From contig JBAXGW010000021.1 in assembly GCA_037139195.1 (NCBI GenBank), positions 1 to 61,792 of the forward strand: 61,792 nucleotides of DNA, in the 5' to 3' direction. Shown one piece after another: positions 7,635 through 17,371 of the stretch. Made by a program: the position numbers and the translations under genes. This DNA is from JBAXGW01 sp037139195. GTDB lineage: Bacteria > Bacteroidota > Bacteroidia > Bacteroidales > JAHJDW01. The first letter of the stretch is position 1. Each line of letters starts with the position of its first letter. The notes under the pieces were generated by a model. It had not been told where the DNA came from, made no database searches, and was given only the letters and a program-made list of their open reading frames with translations.

Positions 7635-10586
7635 TTAATTGTTTTTTGGAGCCATCACAACTGGTATCGAAATCTCAACCCTTGTGCCTATAGCAATATT
7701 ATTTTCGTCGTACAAATCGGTATAATTAACACTGCTATTTATATGTTCTAAAGAGTTAAGCAGTTGCAATCGTTTTTCTGTAATATTAGACCCGAATGAA
7801 ACATAGTTCGGATTTGTTTTTTTTCGAATTTCATTTGCTTTTTTTCGTCCAATTCCATTATCTTCAATCATTATTAATAGATGATTTTCAGCTTTAGAAA
7901 TATTAATTTTTATAAATCCTGCGGCATCTTTATTTTTCAAGCCATGCCAAATAGAATTTTCAAGAAAAGGTTGCAAAATTAAAGGTGGAATTAAATAATG
8001 AGCAGCATTGATAGCTTGGTCAATTGAAATCTGATATTTTAGTAAATCTTTCAATCTTAAAACCTCCAAATCTAAATATAATTGAAGTGCATCTATCTCG
8101 TCGCGAAGAATAATTGACTGATGTTCAGAGTTTTGAAGTGTAACACGCATCAAACGAGAAAATTTGCCAAGAAATCGAGTAGAGCCTTCTTTGTCGTTTT
8201 TTAAAATAAAATTTTGTATTGAGTTTAAAGAGTTGAAAATAAAATGAGGATTCATTTGACTTTGAAGAGCTTTCTGACGGTTTTTTAATATATCTTGTTT
8301 TAATTTCTCCCTTGTCTTTAAAGCTTTAATTCTTAATGAGAAACCGTACCATGCAATAAATAAAACAGTTGAGATTGTTAAAAAAATAAACCAAATAGTT
8401 CTCCAGAAAGGTGGTTGAATTACAAATGAAATGATTGCTGGTTTCTGGCTGTAAACTCCATCCTCATTTCTTGCTAATACCTCAAATGAATAAGAACCTG
8501 GGGGCAATAAGTTGAATTGAATTTGAGTATTGCTAGTATATTGCCAACTATTTGCAGTTCCACTAAGACGGTATTTGTAAACTAAATTTTTGTTGCTTTT
8601 GAATGAAATACCAGCATATTCAACACTTATGGTATTTTGATCATAACTAAGATTTAATTTGCCAGCAAGAGTAACAGTGTCATTAAAAACGGAGAACTTG
8701 GTTATATAAACAGGAGGTGAAACTGAATTAATAACAAAATGCTTCATACTAAAAACACTTAGACCACTAAAAGATGAAACATAAACCGAATCGTTGCATA
8801 TAACAATATTGTTAATATCATTAGAAATTAAGCCTGAATTCATATTAAAGCTTTCAATTTTAATAGGATTAGTAATATCTTTCGATTGACTAATTTTGCT
8901 TATTCCTTTATTAGTACCAACCCACAACTGGTTTTTCGCATCAACCGTAATACATTTAACATTCCCTCCTATTAATCCGTTTTTTGTATTTACAGAAAAA
9001 GCAGTATCGTTTTTGTAAAAATAGAGCCCGCTCCCTTTTGTGCCAATAACAAAAAAATCTTTATAGTGTTCTATACAATTTATTCGATTTTTAAATAATG
9101 GATTTTTATCTCCCTTATAAATATACTTATTATTTTCCCAGGTCCATAATCCAGTCATTGTTGCAAGCAGAAGCAATTTGTTTTTTTGTTCTTTTATACT
9201 AAATATTTTAAATGTATTTTCCTTTTTAGGCGGCAATTGCAAATTATTGTCTTTTATATAAGCTAAACCTACCCTTGTTGCGACCCAAGTTCTAGTTTTT
9301 GATTTTTCAAAATAATAAACATCCAAATCCCATTTTTCAAAATGATTAGTATATTCTTTTTTGTTTTTAATATATCTGATATTATGTTTCAAGCCAAACC
9401 AAAGCACATCTCTTTCAATGTCATAATTTAAGCAATTAATTGATTCGTCGCTGGTTGTTTTAAAATTTAAATTGTCGACTTTTCTATTGTAAAAAATTAA
9501 AACTTCTCTATTATTAAAGCATAATAGTGGTTTTTTCTTGTAAGAAATCATACTTGTGATTCTTTTGTCATCAAAAGTATAATTTATTAAATTTATATTT
9601 GGCACATAATACACCCCATTCTCATATGTTGTAAACCAAAATCCTCGCTCATTATCATTGAGAATGTTTAAAACGGATTCTTTCGAAAACAAATGCAAAT
9701 CTGGTGCTTTTCTTATATCACAATTTGGGAATCTGTAAACACCATCATCTTTTATTCCAACCCATAAGTCGTGATTTTTATCAACATATAATGTTTTAAT
9801 AATATCAGGCATTACCATCTTAAAAAGCAAAACTGAGTCATTAATTAAATACATTGTTTTATTTTCAGAAATAAGAATATTATTTTCTTTTGTTTTTATT
9901 GAAAAGATCGCAGGATTAAAAGGACTTTCGGGATTTAAAAAAGCAACTTTAAAACATGATTTTTCATTAATAATGGTAAAATAATACATCTTCTCGCCAA
10001 GGTAAGTAAAGACCAAAGGTTCTTTCCTAGAAGTAATTACGCATGTCCCAGTATATTTACCAAAAACAGCTGTATCATGTGTAATTTTGCCCTTATTAGT
10101 TATTGAATATTTCCCCTTATAAGAATAGTTGATTGACAAATTATCATTTGTATCTACTTTAAAACTATTATTTGCATACAACTTATTATTTATCTGTTTT
10201 ACAAGTATTTCATTATATTTATACAGCTTAATTTTATTATTTTCAAAATAGGATAATTTCCCTGAATATGATATAAACCAAATTCTACCTTTGAAATCTT
10301 CATAAGATTCAAAAATAGTGTTATCAGGCAAGCCATTATTATTATCAAAATTTAGAAATTTGTATCCGTCAAACCGCGAAACACCATAATTAGTTGAAAA
10401 CCAAATATAACCTTTTGAATCTTGAAATGCATGGTAAACCTCTGGAGAAGGCAACCCTTCGTTAGTTCCGAAATGCTGTGTTAATGGATTTTGTGCGCTA
10501 ATTACTGAAACTAACAACAAAAAAAAAGAAAAAAAAACCAAAATTTTTGAGCTATTTTTTGATAAATTTTGGCTATTATTAAACAT
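7635..10586 (-). CDS. LytS-type sensor kinase with two-component propeller and Y_Y_Y domain
   Basis: A 983-residue membrane sensor. It has a signal peptide (to about residue 31, ending ISAQ), then periplasmic two-component-regulator propeller repeats (for example GYIWFSTNYGVSRFDG, LWVGTNKGISK) to about 640 and a Y_Y_Y domain near 655-715. One transmembrane helix follows (about 725-745), then a LytS/YehU-type kinase with phospho-acceptor His781 in NPHFIFNSLN and an ATPase domain with an IEDNGIGR N/G box. The sensor half resembles hybrid two-component systems of Bacteroides, but here the receiver is on a separate protein encoded 20 nt upstream. The ligand is unknown. Confidence 0.92.
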   Translation of the reverse strand: MFNNSQNLSKNSSKILVFFSFFLLLVSVISAQNPLTQHFGTNEGLPSPEVYHAFQDSKGYIWFSTNYGVSRFDGYKFLNFDNNNGLPDNTIFESYEDFKGRIWFISYSGKLSYFENNKIKLYKYNEILVKQINNKLYANNSFKVDTNDNLSINYSYKGKYSITNKGKITHDTAVFGKYTGTCVITSRKEPLVFTYLGEKMYYFTIINEKSCFKVAFLNPESPFNPAIFSIKTKENNILISENKTMYLINDSVLLFKMVMPDIIKTLYVDKNHDLWVGIKDDGVYRFPNCDIRKAPDLHLFSKESVLNILNDNERGFWFTTYENGVYYVPNINLINYTFDDKRITSMISYKKKPLLCFNNREVLIFYNRKVDNLNFKTTSDESINCLNYDIERDVLWFGLKHNIRYIKNKKEYTNHFEKWDLDVYYFEKSKTRTWVATRVGLAYIKDNNLQLPPKKENTFKIFSIKEQKNKLLLLATMTGLWTWENNKYIYKGDKNPLFKNRINCIEHYKDFFVIGTKGSGLYFYKNDTAFSVNTKNGLIGGNVKCITVDAKNQLWVGTNKGISKISQSKDITNPIKIESFNMNSGLISNDINNIVICNDSVYVSSFSGLSVFSMKHFVINSVSPPVYITKFSVFNDTVTLAGKLNLSYDQNTISVEYAGISFKSNKNLVYKYRLSGTANSWQYTSNTQIQFNLLPPGSYSFEVLARNEDGVYSQKPAIISFVIQPPFWRTIWFIFLTISTVLFIAWYGFSLRIKALKTREKLKQDILKNRQKALQSQMNPHFIFNSLNSIQNFILKNDKEGSTRFLGKFSRLMRVTLQNSEHQSIILRDEIDALQLYLDLEVLRLKDLLKYQISIDQAINAAHYLIPPLILQPFLENSIWHGLKNKDAAGFIKINISKAENHLLIMIEDNGIGRKKANEIRKKTNPNYVSFGSNITEKRLQLLNSLEHINSSVNYTDLYDENNIAIGTRVEISIPVVMAPKNN

Positions 10587-10606
10587 CTTTTGTATATATT
10601 TATCGG

Positions 10607-11347
10607 CTACTGATTCATCATTTCAAGAAACTCATCTTTTTTCCTTCGTGAAAGCATAGCAATACTTCCATCAATCATTTCAATATGCCCACCATCTTTA
10701 AAACAATATTTGGAGACATGCTGTGTATTAATAATTTGTGAGTGATGGGTTCTGAAAAATATTTTTTTATTTAAAATATCGAAAATTTCTTTCATGTTTT
10801 TTGAAACAATAATTTTCTTGTTTTCTATTAAAAAAATCGTGCAGTAGCTTCCATCTGCTTCAATTTTAATGATTTCAGCTGGGTCAATAAACTCAATTGT
10901 TTCATTAGATTTTATAGCAATTTTAGCATGTAAAGGTCGAATAAAACTTAACAAACCGTCTATTTTATTTTCTGAAATTCGAATATTTGTGCAAATTTCA
11001 TCAGCTCTATCTACTGCTTTAATCAATTCATCTATATCTACGGGTTTAAGCAAATAATCAATAGCATTTGCTCTAAATGCTTTTATTGCATGTTCGTTAT
11101 AAGCAGTAACAAATATAATCTGGAATTTTCTATCTGGAATACTTTCAAGAATATCGAATCCTGTTCCATTATGTAAATCTATATCTAAAAAAACTAAATC
11201 TGGCTTATATTGCAATACCGATTTTATTCCTTCTAACACAGAAGACGCTGTTGAAACAACTTCCACATTCTCGCAATAACACATTAATAACGAATTCAAT
11301 GATTCAATAGCGTCCCTTTCATCATCGACTAGAATTGCTCTTAACAT
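10607..11347 (-). CDS. LytTR-family response regulator
   Basis: A receiver domain (acidic pair DDE near the N-terminus, phospho-acceptor Asp55 in VFLDIDLHNG, Lys in LLKPVD) is followed by a LytTR DNA-binding domain (about residues 145-245; FFRTHHSQIIN, LSRRKK). The ATG at 11347 gives 246 residues and starts right at the receiver; an upstream TTG at 11374 is less likely. It is encoded first and the kinase follows after 20 nt, a typical LytS/LytTR pair. A -7-like TATATTTG lies at 11377-11384 on the minus strand. Candidate operator sites are at 12637-12687, upstream of the neighbouring LamG gene. Confidence 0.93.
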   Translation of the reverse strand: MLRAILVDDERDAIESLNSLLMCYCENVEVVSTASSVLEGIKSVLQYKPDLVFLDIDLHNGTGFDILESIPDRKFQIIFVTAYNEHAIKAFRANAIDYLLKPVDIDELIKAVDRADEICTNIRISENKIDGLLSFIRPLHAKIAIKSNETIEFIDPAEIIKIEADGSYCTIFLIENKKIIVSKNMKEIFDILNKKIFFRTHHSQIINTQHVSKYCFKDGGHIEMIDGSIAMLSRRKKDEFLEMMNQ

Positions 11348-11573
11348 AAACTCTGGCACATAAATTTTTGTCAAGACAAATATATAAATTATATTTTAGT
11401 ATTTATGTTTTAAAAAACACATTTGGTATAAAAATAATCACTAGTATTTAGTTTGAATAACTAACTCATGATTTTATTAGGGATCAGTTATATTCTGATA
11501 CATCCGATATAGAACAATCAAAATAAAGCCAAATATATTGTAATAGAATCTATTAGCACCGACTCAGTAAACT

Positions 11574-12572
11574 CTAATTTAATTTAACCAGTTTTACACA
11601 TGTAATTTCATTTGAATCTTTAATTTTAATAATATACAACCCTGACTCGAATTCTGAAATATTTATTGTGATATTAGATTCATTATTGTTTAGCAACACT
11701 GTTTTTACTAACAAACCATTAATATTATAGATCTCTACAAATTGAAAATCCGCAGATTTGTAACTGACAACAGTAATTGATTCTTTAGCTGGATTTGGAT
11801 ATATATTGATTTGACTCTGCATTTTATTGTATTGGAATACATCTTCAGATAATGAATTGAAAAGCAAATCGATTTCTCTTTTATTTAATTCTCTATTCCA
11901 TATTCCAATATCGTCTAGTGATCCATTGTAAAAATGCTCAACATTGCCGTCTCCAAATGATTTTCCAACATAGAAAATGGCATTTGAAGGAATTGAATTT
12001 AGCATTCCGCCTGCTGAAGTGGTGTTAAATTGTTCTTCGCTATTCACAAAAAGTCGAACTTCTCCATTTTTATAAATGGCAACTAAATGATACCATTGGT
12101 CGACATTGTATGTTACATCTGAAACCGCATATTCACGATGCACTCCAGGGGGCGACGGCTCGGTATATAAGCACTGGAATTTGCTTGCTTCATTCACTCT
12201 TAAAGTAAGATTTCCTAACGTCTTTTTTCCAAAATCCAATCCAGTATAAGTATTTAAATAATCAAAAATAATTGATGGCTTAAACCACGCTGAAATTGTA
12301 ATGGCATTTTGTGTGGAAATATCCAAAATATTGCCAAACTCTATCCAATTATTTAAACCATTAAACACAAATGCTTTATTCGACAATCCATTTCTATCTG
12401 TTGTTAGACTTGCACCATTAATAAACCCATTATTTCCATTGCCACTTTCATCATTTGCATTGCTATTAAATGGCCACCAGCCTACAAGTCCATTTTGCGG
12501 AACATAAGATGGCATTTGAGCAAAAATATTTATTGATAAAATACAAATGCCAATCGTAGTTATTATTTTCAT
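11574..12572 (-). CDS. LamG (concanavalin-like) domain T9SS cargo protein
   Basis: The ATG at 12572 gives 332 residues with a clean signal peptide (ending IFAQ); the TTG start further upstream would add residues in front of it. The mature protein opens with GLVGWWPFNSNANDESGNGN, the usual beginning of LamG/laminin-G-like jelly rolls of surface proteins, and the fold extends to about residue 245. The last 70 or so residues are a T9SS type A sorting domain (IYPNPAKESITV, then GLYIIKIKDSNEITCVKLVK). It is probably a surface-bound carbohydrate-binding or adhesive protein. It lies just upstream of the LytTR regulator gene on the same strand. Confidence 0.88.
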   Translation of the reverse strand: MKIITTIGICILSINIFAQMPSYVPQNGLVGWWPFNSNANDESGNGNNGFINGASLTTDRNGLSNKAFVFNGLNNWIEFGNILDISTQNAITISAWFKPSIIFDYLNTYTGLDFGKKTLGNLTLRVNEASKFQCLYTEPSPPGVHREYAVSDVTYNVDQWYHLVAIYKNGEVRLFVNSEEQFNTTSAGGMLNSIPSNAIFYVGKSFGDGNVEHFYNGSLDDIGIWNRELNKREIDLLFNSLSEDVFQYNKMQSQINIYPNPAKESITVVSYKSADFQFVEIYNINGLLVKTVLLNNNESNITINISEFESGLYIIKIKDSNEITCVKLVKLN

Positions 12573-12986
12573 GTCTTTGAAGATTAGTTTACAATGCAAT
12601 AATAAATATTTTTTATAGAATATTAATTACTAAATGTATAACTGGCAGGTTTGAGTTTATAACTGGTAGCTTTAAGACCATAAGTGGTAAAATGACAGAT
12701 TATTTTAAAAAAAACTTAGTTAAAAAAAATTTTAACACTTAAAAATTTATAACAATAATTAAATACAATAAGCTTTTTTTGATTTAATAATCAACTGTTA
12801 TTCTATCAATTAAGAAAAGTAAAAGGTTATAAACATTATGATTTTAACAAGTATTAATTTCTACTAAATATAAAATAATATATATAGCTATCTTTGATTA
12901 AAATAGGCTTTTACGTATAATTTTATTTTTAAAATAGTTTACAAAAAAGTTATTGACATTAATTATATTGCTTAATAATAGTTTCA
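12573..12986. other. Divergent intergenic region with promoters
   Basis: This 414-nt AT-rich region lies between the divergent LamG and PKD genes. It holds three 21-bp-period direct repeats (12637-12687), a 16-bp palindrome TTGATT-TAAT-AATCAA (12779-12794) and a -7-like TATCTTTG (12889-12896) for the PKD operon, without a clear -33 box. I see no open reading frame or structured RNA in it. Confidence 0.6.
12637..12687 (-). promoter_or_regulatory. Three direct repeats, candidate LytTR operators
   Basis: TATAACTGG at 12637, TATAACTGG at 12658 and CATAAGTGG at 12679 are spaced exactly 21 bp apart. On the minus strand they read CCAGTTATA, CCAGTTATA and CCACTTATG. AgrA, the best known LytTR protein, binds 9-bp direct repeats with an ACAGTTAAG core separated by about 12 bp, which is the same 21-bp period. 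The repeats begin 65 nt upstream of the LamG start codon and face that gene. Regulation by the neighbouring LytTR protein is an inference. Confidence 0.55.
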
Positions 12987-15900
12987 ATGAAAAAATCGTA
13001 TGTTTTTTTATCAATAATCACTTTTTTTTTATTTGCGTTCAATACCACTCAGGCTCAAGCTCCAGTAGCTAATTTCAAGGCAAATAACACAAAAGGTTGT
13101 GGGTTTACAGTTATATCATTCACTGATTTATCGACAAATACACCAACATCATGGCTTTGGAATTTTGGGGATGGTTCGGCAACTTCTATTCAAAAAAATC
13201 CAACTCATGCCTATCTAACGCCGGGCATATTTAATGTTACACTTACCGCTACTAACGGCTCTGGAACTAATACAATTACAAAAAACAGCTTTATTGTTAT
13301 TTACGCTTTGCCATCTGCAAATTTTTCGGCCAATATTTTAAATGGCTGTACACCTGCTAATATCTTATTCACAAATCAAACAACAATTGGTAGTGCCCCT
13401 ATAAGTTCTCAGCAATGGGATTTTGGCGATGGCTCTAGTGCTATAACTTACAACGCTTCACATATTTATAATACGCCAGGCGTTTTTCAAGTTTCATTAT
13501 TAGTAAGCGATACTAATGGCTGCACCAACAAAGCAGTTAAAAACAATTACATAACAATAAACCAATCTCCTTCGGCTTCTTTTACTGCAACACCTACGGC
13601 TTCTTGTGCCCCACCTCAACTAACTAATTTCACAAATACATCTACTGGAACAGGTTTAACATATCAATGGCAATTTGGTGATGGCAATACATCTACCGCA
13701 TTAAATCCTTCTAACAATTATGTTATTTCTGGAAATTTCAATCCTTCATTAATAGTTTTGTCTTCAAACGGTTGTTCTGACACATCAACTTTAAATATAC
13801 CAATTCAGGTGGGAACTTACGGCTCAAAATTCACTGCAACACCTACCAATGGATGTCGGCCACTAGCAGTTCAATTTACCGACACTACTATTGGTGCAAC
13901 ATCATGGAAATGGATTTTTGGAGATGGAACCACCTCTAATGTTCAAAACCCTTCACATGTATACAATAACTCAGGGTTTTATACCGTAACTCTAATAACT
14001 TCAAATTCTATTGGATGTATTGATACACTAGTAAAGAATAATTATATTAATGTTTCTACTGGTGTTGCTGTTAATTTCACAGCAGATAATACCGAAGATT
14101 GTGTTGTTCCTTTTACAGTCAATTTTACTGACAATTCTGTTGGAGCAGCTTCTTGGTTATGGAATTTTGGAGATGGAACAACTTCTAATAGTCAAAACCC
14201 TTCACATACCTACACAAATTTAGGAAATTACAATGTAACGCTTATTGCAAGTAATGCTAATGGATGTTCGGATACTCTAGTAAAAGCAAATTATATTAAA
14301 ATTCTAAAACCTACTGCAAATTATACAGCTACGCCAACTCAAGGATGTCATCCATTACAAGTTAACTTCACTAATACATCAACATCTGCAAACCCAATTG
14401 TTGATTACCGATGGGATTTTGGTGATGGCACAACTTTCAATGGATTATTCCCTGATCCAATGCATGTTCCAATGGACACTGGCAGCTATACTGTTACTTT
14501 AGTTATTGTTGACAGCAAAGGGTGCACGGACACCGTTGTAAAGCCTAATTATATTAATGTTGGCATGCCACCAGTTATAGATTTCTCTAGCATTCCATTA
14601 TCGGGCTGTCATCCGCTTTCCACACAATTCACAGATGCATCGAGTCCATACACCAATACTTGGCAATGGAATTTTGGCGATAATGGCACAAGTAATTTGC
14701 AAAATCCATCGCATATTTATGCTGATACTGGCTACTTTGATGTTACATTGATTGCAGGGCACAATGGCTGCTTCGACACGCTTGTAAAAACAGACTATAT
14801 TCAAGTTCTGCCTCCGAAACCAATGTTTTCAGCTACACCTCAAACAAGTTGTTTGGCTCCACTTTTAACTCAATTTAATGATGAATCAATTGAACCAGAA
14901 ACGTGGTTTTGGGATTTTGGCGACGGCAATACATCTACTATTCAAAACCCAACAAATAATTATTTAAATCCTGGTCAATACACTGTTAAACTAGTTGTAA
15001 CTAATAGTAACGGTTGTAAAGATTCTTTAACAAACATCAATTATATTAGAATATCTCATTTCGACACTGGCTTTTCACAAGATACTACGCAAATTTGTCA
15101 AACGAATGGAGTTACATATACAGACACAACAATTTCGGCAATTCCAATAACAAATAGAATGTGGGATTTTGGCGATGGTACAATTGTTAATACTGCTGCT
15201 GCAACAGTATCTCACATTTATGTGAATCCTGGTCAATACACTGTTAAATTGGTTGTAACAGACCAAATAAACTGTAAAGATAGCGTTACTAAGACTAATT
15301 TCATTACGGTCTACACATTACCATCTCCACGTTTTACTGCTGATGTTACAACAGGTTGTGTTCCTTTAACGGTAACTTTCGATTCGCAATTATCTTCTGC
15401 AATAGCGCCTGCTACAATAACCAATTGGCTTTGGAATTTTGGAGATGGACAGACTTCAACTCAAGCAAATCCATCGCATACATACCTAACACGTGGAAAT
15501 TACAATGTAACATTAACAGTTACCACATCACAGGGATGCGATAGCACATTAATAAAAACAAATTATATTAATCCTACTTTTCCATACCCAAGTTTTACAA
15601 GTAATGCAATAACTTGTTACAATGATTCGCTTTTATTTACTAATACTTCTACAGGAACAAGCTTAACTTATCTCTGGAATTTTGGCGATGGTAATAGCTC
15701 AACTTCAACAAACCCTTATCACAAATACATAGTGGATACGACCACTGTATTTACAGTTTCATTAACTGCAACAGATATCAACGGCTGTGATAGTACAATA
15801 ACAAAAAACATTACCATTTCACGTCCTGTACCTTTGTTTACTGCCAATAATCCATCTGCATTCTGTCCACCATTGTTTATATCATTTAACAATGAATCTA

Positions 15901-17366
15901 GCACTGATGTTACAAACTGGTCTTGGAATTTCGGCGATCCAACGAGTGGTGGAAGCAATACATCAACCCAAACTAACCCACAACACGTTTTTGCAAATCC
16001 CGGAAAATACACCATCTCTTTAATTGCAAGCAATTCTGATGGATGTATTGATACACTAATAATACCTGATTATATTTCGGTAGATGGACCAAGCGGAACA
16101 TTTTCATTTACACCATTAAATGGTTGTTCTCCCTTAACTGTTAAGTTTACCGCAAATGCATTAAAAACCGATTCATACACATGGGTTTTTGGCGACGGGA
16201 GTTCTATAACAACGACTCAAGACACAGTAACTTATCAATACATCACTGGAGGCAATTACACTCCTGTTTTAGTGTTAAACAATTTCACTACTTCTCCAGG
16301 AGATACGTGTTCTATTTCAGTTATTTCCCCACAAAATTTAATTGTAAACTCTGGAATTGTTGAGTTTGGAGCAGTTGATACTTTTGCATGTAACCCAAGC
16401 AGTTTCCTTTTCTTCGAATATTCTACTGCCTATCCTTCAATCGACTCTTGCACTTGGAATTTTGGCGATGGAAGTTCACAAACACTTATTTATCCTGCAA
16501 CTTATCCTTTATCGCATACCTACACCAACGATGGAATGTACGATGTAAGCCTCGAAATTTTTGTTAGTGGTTGTTCTTTTTTATTAAACAAAGCTGATTT
16601 TATTAATATTTTTACTCCTCCTGCTTTGAAATTCAGTTTATCCGATACAGCCAGTTGTCCGCCATTAATTATTGATTTTAATGTGATTGATTCAACCTAT
16701 TCAGATTCAGTTTCAGCTTGGTCGTGGAATTTTGATGATGGAACAGCTTTAGTAACAGATAAAAATCCATCGCACACTTATAATGCTTCTGGCAATTACG
16801 ACATTGCATTAACTGTAGATTTTCAAAATGGATGTTCGGAAATATATACACAGCCTACTAATCTTACTGTATATCCTTTGCCAATTGCCGATTTTATTAC
16901 AGATACCAACTTTGTATATGCTGGTGATTTCATCACTTTTATTGACAACTCTACTGGTCAAATTGCAGCTTGGAACTGGACTTTTAGCAATGGGAACACA
17001 TCCAACCAACAAAACCCAAGCTATACATGGCAGTATTTTGGCACTTATGAAACAACATTAATTGTTACTACAGACCATGGTTGCTTAGATACTATTACAA
17101 AAGAAATAGAAATCATTGAAAGAATAGAAATCCCAAATGCTTTCACTCCCGATGGTGACGGTATTAACGATGTGTTTATGAAAGGACACGATTTAATTAT
17201 TGTTAACAGGTGGGGTCAGACTCTTTACGAAGGCATTGAAGGTTGGGATGGCACTTACAATGGTGAACAAGCAGTTCCTGGAACTTATTATTATATATTA
17301 GTGGTAAACGATGTGAAAGACCATCCAAAGAAATATCAAGGCAGTTTGACTTTAATTAGAAAATAA
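12987..17366 (+). CDS. Giant PKD-repeat surface protein with type B T9SS sorting domain
   Basis: A 1459-residue secreted protein: signal peptide (to about residue 24, ending TQAQA), then 16 consecutive PKD domains of about 80-90 residues. Each is marked by a W-x-F-G-D-G core; variants are FGDNG (7th), FGDPT (12th), FDDG (15th) and FSNG (16th). The C-terminus opens with IEIPNAFTPDGDGINDVF and holds NRWGQTLYEG, WDGTYNG and GTYYYIL. This is the gliding-motility-associated (type B) sorting domain. Such proteins are exported by the T9SS and often act as adhesins. It heads a three-gene set: the PorE-like gene starts 6 nt after its stop codon. Confidence 0.93.
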   Translation: MKKSYVFLSIITFFLFAFNTTQAQAPVANFKANNTKGCGFTVISFTDLSTNTPTSWLWNFGDGSATSIQKNPTHAYLTPGIFNVTLTATNGSGTNTITKNSFIVIYALPSANFSANILNGCTPANILFTNQTTIGSAPISSQQWDFGDGSSAITYNASHIYNTPGVFQVSLLVSDTNGCTNKAVKNNYITINQSPSASFTATPTASCAPPQLTNFTNTSTGTGLTYQWQFGDGNTSTALNPSNNYVISGNFNPSLIVLSSNGCSDTSTLNIPIQVGTYGSKFTATPTNGCRPLAVQFTDTTIGATSWKWIFGDGTTSNVQNPSHVYNNSGFYTVTLITSNSIGCIDTLVKNNYINVSTGVAVNFTADNTEDCVVPFTVNFTDNSVGAASWLWNFGDGTTSNSQNPSHTYTNLGNYNVTLIASNANGCSDTLVKANYIKILKPTANYTATPTQGCHPLQVNFTNTSTSANPIVDYRWDFGDGTTFNGLFPDPMHVPMDTGSYTVTLVIVDSKGCTDTVVKPNYINVGMPPVIDFSSIPLSGCHPLSTQFTDASSPYTNTWQWNFGDNGTSNLQNPSHIYADTGYFDVTLIAGHNGCFDTLVKTDYIQVLPPKPMFSATPQTSCLAPLLTQFNDESIEPETWFWDFGDGNTSTIQNPTNNYLNPGQYTVKLVVTNSNGCKDSLTNINYIRISHFDTGFSQDTTQICQTNGVTYTDTTISAIPITNRMWDFGDGTIVNTAAATVSHIYVNPGQYTVKLVVTDQINCKDSVTKTNFITVYTLPSPRFTADVTTGCVPLTVTFDSQLSSAIAPATITNWLWNFGDGQTSTQANPSHTYLTRGNYNVTLTVTTSQGCDSTLIKTNYINPTFPYPSFTSNAITCYNDSLLFTNTSTGTSLTYLWNFGDGNSSTSTNPYHKYIVDTTTVFTVSLTATDINGCDSTITKNITISRPVPLFTANNPSAFCPPLFISFNNESSTDVTNWSWNFGDPTSGGSNTSTQTNPQHVFANPGKYTISLIASNSDGCIDTLIIPDYISVDGPSGTFSFTPLNGCSPLTVKFTANALKTDSYTWVFGDGSSITTTQDTVTYQYITGGNYTPVLVLNNFTTSPGDTCSISVISPQNLIVNSGIVEFGAVDTFACNPSSFLFFEYSTAYPSIDSCTWNFGDGSSQTLIYPATYPLSHTYTNDGMYDVSLEIFVSGCSFLLNKADFINIFTPPALKFSLSDTASCPPLIIDFNVIDSTYSDSVSAWSWNFDDGTALVTDKNPSHTYNASGNYDIALTVDFQNGCSEIYTQPTNLTVYPLPIADFITDTNFVYAGDFITFIDNSTGQIAAWNWTFSNGNTSNQQNPSYTWQYFGTYETTLIVTTDHGCLDTITKEIEIIERIEIPNAFTPDGDGINDVFMKGHDLIIVNRWGQTLYEGIEGWDGTYNGEQAVPGTYYYILVVNDVKDHPKKYQGSLTLIRK

Positions 17367-17371
17367 TAACA

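Noticed and set aside
11348..11374. TTG start extending the LytTR regulator by nine residues
   Set aside because: The ATG at 11347 begins exactly at the receiver domain; the extension has no family counterpart.
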